A stretch of DNA of 64,000 bases from Mesorhizobium wenxiniae. GTDB lineage: Bacteria; Pseudomonadota; Alphaproteobacteria; Rhizobiales; Rhizobiaceae. Positions 56,960 through 64,000 of the stretch are shown here, piece by piece. How positions within the stretch are numbered: the first letter of the stretch is position 1; the number at the start of each line of letters is the position of its first letter. A program made the translations under genes and the position numbers. The notes under the pieces are model-generated. The model did no database searches, was not told the DNA's origin, and saw only the letters and a list, made by a program, of their open reading frames with translations. The stretch is taken from contig NZ_NPKH01000033.1 of the NCBI RefSeq assembly GCF_002284535.1, forward strand, positions 162,379-226,378. Reading direction: 5' to 3'.

Positions 56960-58426
56960 CTACAAATCGCCCGGACCAGGCATGAGACACGCGGGATTGA
57001 ACAGGCCTGCCGGATCGAAGGCTGCCTTGATCGCGGTATGAAGCTGCCGCTCGCGCTGCGACAGGCCGGCCCAGAACACGTGACTGCGGCTGCGACCGAC
57101 GCCATGCTCGGCACTGAACGAGCCGCCGAGCGCGCCGACCAGTTCATAGAGTCGGGTCAAAACCGCCTGGCCCACGGCCCTCGCTTCGCCGGGATCGCAA
57201 TCTATGGGAGGCAGCACGTTGAAATGGATGTTCCCGTCGCCCGCATGGCCATAGGTCAGGGATGTCCAGCCTGGCCACTCGCGCACGATGCACGCGCGTG
57301 CTTGCTCGATCAGCTTCGGCACCTGGCTGAGGCGAACCGAGAGGTCGGTGCGGACATGAAAGCCGCGCCGCGCCTGCCCCTCGACCAGGCCCTCACGGAT
57401 GGCCCAGAATGCGGCGGCCTGCGAGCGGCTTTGCGCGACGACACCGTCCTTGATCAGGTCGGTCTCAAGGGCGCGCGCCAGCATCGTTTCAAGAAGTCCG
57501 CCGGCGTCTATCCCTGGCCCACAGGCGAGTTCGACGATCGCATGAACCGGACATTCTTGTGTCAACGGTGAGCGCAGGTTCGGATCGATGAGATGGGCCA
57601 GCGGCAGGCACTCCTCGCCGATGACCTCAAACGCGCTGAGAAGATCGGAGCAGAAATGCCGCGCCATCCGGAACAGTTCGCATGCCTGGCGGAAGCTGCC
57701 CAGTCCGACATAGGCGGTCTCGACCTGCGTCGGCCGGGGCGAGAGCCTTACCTCGACGCCCGTGACGACCCCGAGCGTTCCTTCCGAGCCGATCATCAAT
57801 TGCTTCAGGCTGTAGCCGCGATTGTCCTTGCGCAGCCCATTCATGCCGTTCGACAGTGTGCCGTCCGGCAGAACCGTCTCAAGCCCGAGCACCAGATCAC
57901 GCGTCATGCCGTAGCGCAGCACATTGATGCCGCCGGCATTTGTCGCGACATTGCCGCCGATCGTGCACGATCCCTGCGCACCAAGCGCAAGAGGGAAGGT
58001 CATGTCGGCTGCTTCAGCGGCGTCCTTGACGTCCTGCAGCACGGCACCGGCGTCGGCTTGCAGCGTGAAGTCGAGCGGATCGACGCAGCGTATCCGATTG
58101 AGACGCTCAAGCGACAGCACTGCGTAGTCCGAACTATCGGGAATGGCGCCACCGGCAAGTCCGGTATTGCCACCTTGCACGACGATGGCGACACCGATTT
58201 GCGAGCACCATCTCACAAACGCCTGGACATCTTCCACGGATCCTGGACGCAAGATGAAGCGGGCACTTCCGCGCCTGTCGCGGCTCCAATCGATGAGGTA
58301 CCGTTCTGCCAGCGGCGACTGGCCGTCTATCAGCGCATCATTCGCCAACTGGGCAGGTAGCTCAACAATTCCGCCGGAAGCTTCGCGTTGAAGAGATGGG
58401 TGATCCGTAGGCATGAGTCTGATCAT
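56960..58426 (-). CDS. FAD-linked oxidase (GlcD / D-2-hydroxyacid dehydrogenase family)
   Basis: 488 residues. PCMH-type FAD domain: VEDVQAFVRWCSQIGVAIVV, QGGNTGLAGGAIPDSSDYAV and the flavin segment GSCTIGGNVATNAGGINVLR. C-terminal FAD-oxidase domain: SLTYGHAGDGNIHFNVLPPI and GGSFSAEHGVGRSRSHVFWA, typical of D-lactate, D-2-hydroxyglutarate or glycolate dehydrogenases. First gene of the minus-strand unit that also holds GntR, VOC and the ABC importer (58426 to 53134). Electron acceptor unknown. Confidence 0.92.
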   Translation of the reverse strand: MIRLMPTDHPSLQREASGGIVELPAQLANDALIDGQSPLAERYLIDWSRDRRGSARFILRPGSVEDVQAFVRWCSQIGVAIVVQGGNTGLAGGAIPDSSDYAVLSLERLNRIRCVDPLDFTLQADAGAVLQDVKDAAEAADMTFPLALGAQGSCTIGGNVATNAGGINVLRYGMTRDLVLGLETVLPDGTLSNGMNGLRKDNRGYSLKQLMIGSEGTLGVVTGVEVRLSPRPTQVETAYVGLGSFRQACELFRMARHFCSDLLSAFEVIGEECLPLAHLIDPNLRSPLTQECPVHAIVELACGPGIDAGGLLETMLARALETDLIKDGVVAQSRSQAAAFWAIREGLVEGQARRGFHVRTDLSVRLSQVPKLIEQARACIVREWPGWTSLTYGHAGDGNIHFNVLPPIDCDPGEARAVGQAVLTRLYELVGALGGSFSAEHGVGRSRSHVFWAGLSQRERQLHTAIKAAFDPAGLFNPACLMPGPGDL

Positions 58427-58592
58427 ACGGTCATCCTACAACTTCGCAAGCCCATTCTCTCGGTGGGCAGTCATTACTTCGGCGGCGATCCGCGAGCGCA
58501 CCCGCCTCACAACCGGGATTCTCGCGCCTGAACTGTTCTCACCCCTCGTGAAATGCTAGCCTTCATTTTGGCTAAGACGGTGCGAAACGGAC
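58427..58592. promoter_or_regulatory. Promoter region of the minus-strand catabolic unit
   Basis: About 165 bases between the FAD oxidase start and the remnant regulator at 58593. The unit's promoter and, presumably, the site of its GntR regulator should be here. I see no palindrome strong enough to name an operator. Confidence 0.35.
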
Positions 58593-58870
58593 ATGAAGCA
58601 GCGCAACCCTGACGATCCCTTGGCGATTGTCGCAACGCCGGAGGCGGCCGCATCGGTTGTCTACGGCATCTACGAGTCATGGCCTCGGTGGGACGCGCCT
58701 GGCAGCTCGTGCCGAGAACCTGGAAGCGCGATTGGTTCTTGCTACAGCGCCGCCTGTGAGAGCGAAATACCGGGATCGCCATCGACAAATGCGGCCGGGC
58801 CGCTTCCGCCCTTGTCGTCGATGGTCGGCTGTCCGACCGATTCGAACTTGAAGCCAAGCCGATAGGGGAT
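58593..58870 (+). pseudogene. Broken AraC-type regulator (GATase1-like N-terminus)
   Basis: The frame begins MKQRNPDDPLAIVATPEAAA and SVVYGIYE, then leaves the reading frame at about 58675; one missing G restores VMASVGRAW in the next frame, as expected for AraC regulators with a DJ-1/GATase-like domain. A stop at about 58757 follows; further on the third frame reads GIAIDKCGRAASALVVDGRL. The HTH half is gone, so a relic cut by frameshifts and a deletion is most likely. It may have regulated the neighbouring SDR or oxidase genes. Confidence 0.5.
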
Positions 58871-58874
58871 CTCA

Positions 58875-59624
58875 ATGTCGGAATTATTCTCGCTCAACGG
58901 CCGTGTCGCGTTGGTCACGGGTGCTTCGCGTGGTCTCGGCTTCGCAATGGCCAAGGCACTTGCGGAAAACGGCGCGACGGTGATCGTCAATGCCCGCGAT
59001 CCGGCCGCCCTCGCCGCAGCGGCCGAAAGCATCGGGGCCGAAGCGCTGCCATTCGATGTCACCGACGCAGCGATCTCAAGGGCGTCGCTGGAAGGAATCG
59101 TCGAACGCCACGGCCGCCTCGATATTCTGGTCAACAACGCCGGCATCCAGCATCGAAGTCCGTTGGTCGAATGGCAGGACGAGGATTTCAACCATGTGAT
59201 TGCCGTCAATCTGTCGGCCTGCTTCCGCATCATGCGCGACGCGGTGCGCCTGATGCTGCCAAACAAGTTCGGGCGCATAATAAACACCGGATCGGTTGCA
59301 GCGATACTTGGCCGTCCCACCATTCACGCCTATGTGGCGGCAAAGGCGGGTCTGCACGGGCTGACACGCTCCACGGCCGCTGAGCTGGGCCGTCACGGCA
59401 TCACCGTCAACGCGATCGCCCCCGGCTATTTCGCCACCGAGCTCAATACCGCGCTTATGAGCGACGAGGCCTTCACCAAATGGGTCGAGACACGAACCCC
59501 GGCGGGCCGCTGGGCCCAGCCTGAGGAGCTCGGCGGAGCCGTGGTGTTTCTCGCCTCCGACGCTGCCGCCTACGTCAACGGACATGTATTGGCCGTTGAC
59601 GGTGGGCTATCGGTTTCCCTCTGA
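58875..59624 (+). CDS. SDR-family dehydrogenase (gluconate 5-dehydrogenase-like)
   Basis: 249 residues; the start at 58875 follows GGGGAT. The cofactor loop is VALVTGASRGLGFAMAKALA, then ILVNNAGIQHRSPLVEWQDE; catalytic Ser is in INTGSVAAILG and the YxxxK in HAYVAAKAGLHGLTRSTAAE. The C-terminal VFLASDAAAYVNGHVLAVDG is standard. IQHR and PEELGGAVVFL fit the gluconate/2-ketogluconate reductase (IdnO) branch. No kinase or aldolase gene is adjacent, so the sugar acid is uncertain. Confidence 0.9.
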   Translation: MSELFSLNGRVALVTGASRGLGFAMAKALAENGATVIVNARDPAALAAAAESIGAEALPFDVTDAAISRASLEGIVERHGRLDILVNNAGIQHRSPLVEWQDEDFNHVIAVNLSACFRIMRDAVRLMLPNKFGRIINTGSVAAILGRPTIHAYVAAKAGLHGLTRSTAAELGRHGITVNAIAPGYFATELNTALMSDEAFTKWVETRTPAGRWAQPEELGGAVVFLASDAAAYVNGHVLAVDGGLSVSL

Positions 59625-59734
59625 CCTGCGAACTGCCTTGCAGGAAAAATTTCCGCCGGGCAGTCTCGACGAAGTCGACGAAAACGATGAACTTGGCCTG
59701 CGATGTCAGCTTTGACGCTATTGGCGCCCTTGCA

Positions 59735-61045
59735 CTACTCTCTGAAGGCTTTGTCGACCTGTTCAGTCAACGGGTCGAGCAGATAAGCCAGGGCAGTTTT
59801 CTCGCCCGACTGAATGAAAGCCTCAGCAGGCATGCCGGGGCGGATCGGTTCATGGGCCTCTAGCCCCGCCAGGTCAGCAGAATTGAGCACAATGTCGACT
59901 TCGAAGAACTGAATACGGGACTGGGCATCTGTCGAGAGGTCTGCGCCGATCATAGCGACCTGTCCGTTCACCTCTGGTGTGGTTTTCTGATTAAATGACA
60001 ACAGGCGGACCCGCACGGGTTGGCCGAGCCAGATCGCGTTGATGTCACGAGGACGGACCCGTGCACGGAGAACCAGCGGATCCGACTCTGGAACAATGAG
60101 CATTAGCGTCTCGCCCGGACCGACCACTCCGCCGACCGTGTGAATGGCTAGCTCATGCACGAATCCCGACTGCGGCGCGATTACATCGATCCGGTCAATG
60201 CGCTCCTGCGCAGCTTGGCGCTGCTCGCGAAGTGATCCGACCTTTGTTCTTACTTCCGCAATCGCAGTCAGCACTTCGGAGCGCCAGTCATCGTCGACTT
60301 GTATTGCTCTAAGTCCCACTTCGCTGACAGCACCTCTCAGTTTCGCGATTTCGGCAACGAGCCGGCCAATATCGCCCTCTACGTCTGCCTTTTCACGTTC
60401 AAGATCCAAGACGCGGTTCTTCTGAACCAATCCATCCTTTAGCAGACCCTGCATTGTCTCGAGCTCCGCAGCCGCGATCGCCAGCTGCCGTTTTCTGCCT
60501 TCGAGTTGGGCTTCCATGCCGCTGATCTGATTTTTGATTTGATTAACCTGTTCAGCAAGTTGACGCTTTTTCCCTGCAACAACTTCCAAGCGCGACGCAA
60601 TTAGCTTTTGCTGACTGTCAAATATACGCTCAAGTTCAGATTTCGGCATCAACTTTACAAGTTCTGAAGGAAACTCCAACTCGGCAAGTCCGTCGCGTTC
60701 CGCTTCGAGTCTTTTTAGTTCGACTTCCAATTCAGCCAACTGTGCGATGATGATTGCAAGCCGCGCACGGGGCTCAGATGGATCAAGCCTCATGATTACT
60801 TCGCCCGCATGCACCCGGTGGCCATTCTCCACGTTTAGTTCAAGGACAATTCCGCCCTCGAGATGCTGCACTTTCTTCGCGTTTGAGCGAACAACGATTT
60901 GGCCTGGCGCGATCACCGCACCCGAAATGCTTGCGGTCGCGGCCCAGCCGCCCAGAACGAGAACGAGAGTTGCTATGACCACAAATCCGGCTCGTTGTGT
61001 CCGTCTGAGCGAAACAGAAAAATTGCTTTCGCGGTCCTCACTCAT
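59735..61045 (-). CDS. Type I secretion periplasmic adaptor (HlyD/PrsE family)
   Basis: 436 residues. One N-terminal membrane helix (AGFVVIATLVLVLGGWAATA) followed by the lipoyl-like half GAVIAPGQIVVRSNAKKVQH and long coiled coils (LAELEVELKRLEAERDGLAE; VNQIKNQISGMEAQLEGRKR). The C-terminal half has RIDVIAPQSGFVHELAIHTV and the RTX-adaptor ending. Its start overlaps the ABC exporter gene by 8 bases. It links the inner-membrane ABC protein to an outer-membrane TolC-like channel, not encoded here. Confidence 0.93.
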   Translation of the reverse strand: MSEDRESNFSVSLRRTQRAGFVVIATLVLVLGGWAATASISGAVIAPGQIVVRSNAKKVQHLEGGIVLELNVENGHRVHAGEVIMRLDPSEPRARLAIIIAQLAELEVELKRLEAERDGLAELEFPSELVKLMPKSELERIFDSQQKLIASRLEVVAGKKRQLAEQVNQIKNQISGMEAQLEGRKRQLAIAAAELETMQGLLKDGLVQKNRVLDLEREKADVEGDIGRLVAEIAKLRGAVSEVGLRAIQVDDDWRSEVLTAIAEVRTKVGSLREQRQAAQERIDRIDVIAPQSGFVHELAIHTVGGVVGPGETLMLIVPESDPLVLRARVRPRDINAIWLGQPVRVRLLSFNQKTTPEVNGQVAMIGADLSTDAQSRIQFFEVDIVLNSADLAGLEAHEPIRPGMPAEAFIQSGEKTALAYLLDPLTEQVDKAFRE

Positions 61046-62768
61046 TGCCGGCCCTCATCACGGTAACATTGTTACCTTGGTGCGGCCCCGGTACGACCAC
61101 TTGGGTGACTTGTCGAAGGACCTCGTCTTTCGGGCCGAAGGCGACCTGCTTGCCGCCGCGCAGATAGAGCAGCATGTTGACCGCATTGATCGCGCTGGGG
61201 CGGTGGGCGATCACAATGATGGTCGCGCCGCGGTCGCGCGTCGCTTTGATCGCTTGCGAAAGGGCTTGGTCGCCCTCGGCGTCTAGGTTCGAATTAGGCT
61301 CGTCGAGAACAACAAGTGCAGGATCACCATAGAGGGCGCGGGCCAGCGCGATTCTTTGGCGCTCTCCCGCGGATAGCGCCACGCCGCCCTGGCCGACCAG
61401 GGTCCCGTATCCATTGGAGAAGGATAAGATCAGTTCGTGAACGCCGGCGAGCTTGGCGGCGTGAAGAACGGCCTTCGCATCTGCATTCGGCTCGAATCGC
61501 GAGATGTTTCTGGCTACCGAACCTGGAAACAACACCGCATCCTGCGGCAAGTAGCCGAGTTGGCGCCCGAGAACATCGCGGTTCCACTGGTCGTGCGTCG
61601 AGCCGCTTATCCGGATTTCGCCTCTGACGAGAGGCGCAATTCCAAGTATAGCGTGTGCAAGCGTCGTCTTGCCCGCGCCCGAGGGTCCGATGATGCCGAG
61701 GCCGTCACCCGGGTTCAGCTTGAAGGAGATGCCGGCGAGCAGCGGCTCCTTCCGAGCGGAAGCCACGCAGACAATATCCGAAATCGACACCGCTCCATTG
61801 AGTGGAGGAAGCTCCATTGGGTCGGACGCTGTTACTTCGGCGGCATTGAGCAACTGCGAGACCCTGCGGGACGAACGAACCATTCCCAGCACGCTTCGCC
61901 AATGGACGATGGCCTGCTCGACAGGTGAAAGTGCGCGTGCCAGCAGTATGGACGCGGCAACCATCACTCCACCGCTGATTTCCTGGCCGATAGCTAGATA
62001 GGCGCCGACGGCCAGTATTCCGGACTGAAACAGAAGTCGTGTCGCTTTTGACATCGCGGACAGGGTTCCGAGCCTGTCGGAAAGTCCGTTCGACAAAAGT
62101 ACCGCTTCTTGGACTTTCGATTCCCAGAGCGACCGCAGATTGGATTCCATGCCTAGCGCGACGGCGGGCGCTGCCTGACGCCGGCTTTCGTCTGCAAGGC
62201 GCTGGGCTGACTCGGCGGCGGTGGAGGCTGCGAGTTGCGGTGCGCGGGTAAGCCATTCATTTGCAACTGCAAAGCAAGCAAGCACCGATGCAGCGCCCAC
62301 CGCGAACCATCCGAGCCATATGTGGAGCAGAAAAATCACGCCGATATAAAGCGGCACAAACGGCGCATCGAAAAACATCCCGGGCCCCGGGCCGGAAATC
62401 CAACCGCGAATGGTTTCGAGATCGCGGATCGAAGGACCGGCGTTTCCAGCGCCCCGCCACGCATCCGATTGAACTGCAGAAAAGACCGGACCACGCAGAA
62501 TTTCGTCAAGTCGCCCGGCAAGGCGGGCAAGAACGCGCGATCGCATTGCGTCAAGCATCCCCATGAATGCGAAAAGCACGACGACCAGGATTACAAGTGC
62601 TACCAGCGTTTGAACACTGCCGCTGGAAAGCACTCGGTCATAGACCTGCAGCATGAACAAAGGGCCGGTCATCAGTAGAAGATTGACCACGCAACTGAAC
62701 AGGGCAAGTGCGCAGATGGGCTTGCGCACTTGCTGGCGTAACGTCCTAAGCGGTCCGACACCAGTCAT
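61038..62768 (-). CDS. Type I secretion ABC exporter (HlyB/PrsD family)
   Basis: 576 residues: transmembrane half with ICALALFSCVVNLLLMTGPL and MLQVYDRVLSSGSVQTLVAL, then an ATPase with Walker A IIGPSGAGKTTLAHAILGIA, signature LSAGERQRIALARALYGDPA and Walker B ALVVLDEPNSNLDAEGDQAL. There is no N-terminal C39 peptidase domain, as for RTX exporters (PrtD/PrsD). It lies 13 bases after the RTX gene, so exporter and substrate are co-transcribed. Confidence 0.94.
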   Translation of the reverse strand: MTGVGPLRTLRQQVRKPICALALFSCVVNLLLMTGPLFMLQVYDRVLSSGSVQTLVALVILVVVLFAFMGMLDAMRSRVLARLAGRLDEILRGPVFSAVQSDAWRGAGNAGPSIRDLETIRGWISGPGPGMFFDAPFVPLYIGVIFLLHIWLGWFAVGAASVLACFAVANEWLTRAPQLAASTAAESAQRLADESRRQAAPAVALGMESNLRSLWESKVQEAVLLSNGLSDRLGTLSAMSKATRLLFQSGILAVGAYLAIGQEISGGVMVAASILLARALSPVEQAIVHWRSVLGMVRSSRRVSQLLNAAEVTASDPMELPPLNGAVSISDIVCVASARKEPLLAGISFKLNPGDGLGIIGPSGAGKTTLAHAILGIAPLVRGEIRISGSTHDQWNRDVLGRQLGYLPQDAVLFPGSVARNISRFEPNADAKAVLHAAKLAGVHELILSFSNGYGTLVGQGGVALSAGERQRIALARALYGDPALVVLDEPNSNLDAEGDQALSQAIKATRDRGATIIVIAHRPSAINAVNMLLYLRGGKQVAFGPKDEVLRQVTQVVVPGPHQGNNVTVMRAGNE

Positions 62769-62781
62769 CGTCGATACTCGT

Positions 62782-64000
62782 TCACAGATGGAAATCGTCG
62801 GCTGTGAGAGTAACGAGGCCCGAAAGCTGGATCTCGAAATCGGCCGTTGTGTTCCCGTCTACATCGCCGTGTATGATTGTGAGATTGTTGGCGGTATCGT
62901 GATACCAAGTGATGCTGTTTGCCTGCACTCCGGGATCGATTGCAGGAGTCGCATTGGCGACGAAAGTAAATGCCTGATCGCCAACAAATCCCACCTGTGT
63001 CTTTGCGTCGATGGTCGACAAATCAATCTTGTCGCTTTCCGCCTGGCTGAAATCGACGATAACATCCCGGTTGCCGGATCCAATCGGCATTTCATTCGGC
63101 GCAAGGAAAACGAAAGTATCCGCATTGGCGCCGCCGGTCATGGTGTCCTTGCCGAGGCCACCCTGGATGCGGTCCGCTCCTGCATTACCATTGATCGTGT
63201 CGTTTTCGCCGCCGCCGATGAGCACGTCGTTGAAGGTCGACCCGTTCAGTGTATCGGCGAAATTGGTCCCGATCACACCTTCGATATTCTTGTATGTGTC
63301 GGTTCCAAGGCTCGCGGCGCTAGCGTTGAAAACTGTGTCGCTCGCGCTCTGAACCAAGGTGAAATTGAGCCCTGCCCCCGTTCCGTCTGAAAAATCGATG
63401 AGGTCGATATCGGTCCCGGCACCTTGCCCATCGATTGTATCACTTCCGGCACCGCCTCGAAGTATGTCGCTTCCGGCACCGCCTCGAAGGGTATCTGTAC
63501 CAGCGCCTCCAATGAGTATGTCAATTGAGGGACCACCGTCGTCGACGTCGGTGCCATTTCCGCTATCGATATAGGATGCTTGGTAAGACGCTGGGGTTGC
63601 GTACTGAGTTAGCAGATTTACATTGTCTCCATTGACAGTATCAATCGATACAGTGCCGGTGGTAAGCCCTCCGTTTCCATCTGATACCTGGTATGTAAAC
63701 GATCCGGCATTGACCGTGTTGTTCGATAGAGGGTCTGTATTGTACGTTATGGTTTGACTGACCGCGTTGTACGTAACATTCGCCCCAGAAACAGACACTA
63801 TCTGCAATTTATCCGAGTCGCCGTCCGTATCATTGCCCAGAAGAACAGCGGCAGAAAATATTGCCGTCGTGTCATTGGATATAACAAGCTTGTCATTCAC
63901 GGTCACCGGCGCTGCATTTACCGCGCTGACGGTGACGTTGACCGTTGCGGTCTCGGTGACGCCGCCCGAGGTCACCGTGTAGGTGTAGCTGTCGGTGCCG
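62782..64000 (-). CDS. RTX-type secreted protein with VCBS/cadherin-like repeats (C-terminal part)
   Basis: Enters from the right edge with no start in the window; at least 406 residues are visible. Upstream part: cadherin-like/VCBS module (TATVNVTVSAVNAAPVTVND; GSFTYQVSDGNGGLTTGTVS). Then nonapeptide calcium repeats: IGGAGTDTLRGGAGSDILRG, GGAGSDTIDGQG and, later, IGGGENDTINGNAGADRIQG. The end (FEIQLSGLVTLTADDFHL) is the usual uncleaved C-terminal type I signal. It is the probable substrate of the exporter pair downstream; its role (adhesin, glycanase) lies in the missing part. Confidence 0.9.
   Translation of the reverse strand, partial: GTDSYTYTVTSGGVTETATVNVTVSAVNAAPVTVNDKLVISNDTTAIFSAAVLLGNDTDGDSDKLQIVSVSGANVTYNAVSQTITYNTDPLSNNTVNAGSFTYQVSDGNGGLTTGTVSIDTVNGDNVNLLTQYATPASYQASYIDSGNGTDVDDGGPSIDILIGGAGTDTLRGGAGSDILRGGAGSDTIDGQGAGTDIDLIDFSDGTGAGLNFTLVQSASDTVFNASAASLGTDTYKNIEGVIGTNFADTLNGSTFNDVLIGGGENDTINGNAGADRIQGGLGKDTMTGGANADTFVFLAPNEMPIGSGNRDVIVDFSQAESDKIDLSTIDAKTQVGFVGDQAFTFVANATPAIDPGVQANSITWYHDTANNLTIIHGDVDGNTTADFEIQLSGLVTLTADDFHL

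Overview
The window looks like chromosomal DNA of a Mesorhizobium-type alphaproteobacterium (Rhizobiales, Phyllobacteriaceae). I infer this from the high G+C, a perfect alphaproteobacterial SOS box (GTTC-N7-GTTC) before dinB, the family-specific look of the proteins, and many short palindromic repeats built on 'tctccccc...gggggaga' arms. I saw no rRNA, tRNA, CRISPR array or complete insertion sequence. Names rest on motif recognition only; no database search was possible.

Layout. 0-2.3 kb: small exported or membrane proteins, two of them near copies of a 40-bp element with helically phased ATTCC repeats, plus a cupin and an SPW-repeat membrane protein. 2.6-4.6 kb: an acyltransferase-SGNH protein that probably O-acetylates a surface polysaccharide. 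4.6-9.3 kb (minus): a sulfonate/organosulfur operon with an FMN reductase, an NtaA/SnaA-type flavin monooxygenase and an SsuCAB-like ABC importer. 9.5-12.5 kb: a DUF922 protease, a DUF559 gene that lost its start by a probable 1-nt deletion, and divergent epmA/efp. 12.5-16.7 kb: an accessory region with two possible very small membrane-protein ORFs, a DUF2285 protein and a locus built around an S24 (CI/LexA-like) repressor. That locus has palindromic operators in two divergent promoters and contains a GcrA-like and a zinc-ribbon protein. 16.7-18.8 kb: a GNAT acetyltransferase and SOS-controlled dinB.

18.9-23.8 kb: an FAD oxidoreductase-Rieske fusion, DUF2182 and DUF1326 proteins (minus), divergent from a SorA-like molybdenum sulfite oxidase. 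24-30 kb: an ECF sigma factor with an NTF2-like tail and a small partner, an NmrA-like reductase divergent from its LysR regulator, a GntR regulator behind a 22-bp palindrome, and an RsuA-type pseudouridine synthase. 30.3-33.7 kb: a 2OG-Fe(II) oxygenase and an NfeD-slipin operon. 33.8-38.7 kb: a PaoABC-like aldehyde oxidoreductase operon divergent from a TetR gene, with a perfect 20-bp palindrome between them.

39-43.5 kb: an ArsR regulator translationally coupled to a tandem AHSA1 protein, a cluster of DHFR-fold genes (one broken), and hypotheticals. 43.8-47.7 kb: a second xanthine-dehydrogenase-family operon (FAD, 2Fe-2S and Mo subunits) that ends in a MoaD-like gene. 47.7-53 kb: a class III adenylate cyclase with TPRs, a DOPA-dioxygenase-like protein, a nucleoside hydrolase and a beta-lactamase-fold hydrolase. 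53.1-59.6 kb: a minus-strand unit of FAD-linked oxidase, GntR, VOC protein and NMT1/SsuA-type ABC importer, then a broken regulator and a gluconate-5-dehydrogenase-like SDR. 59.7-64 kb: a type I secretion pair (PrsDE-like) directly downstream of its likely substrate, an RTX protein that continues beyond the right edge.

The main themes are uptake and oxidation of small organic compounds, each unit with its own local regulator, separated by dispersed palindromic repeats. The least explained parts are the S24-repressor locus with the tiny ORFs at 12.6-16.7 kb, and the phased ATTCC elements at the left end.
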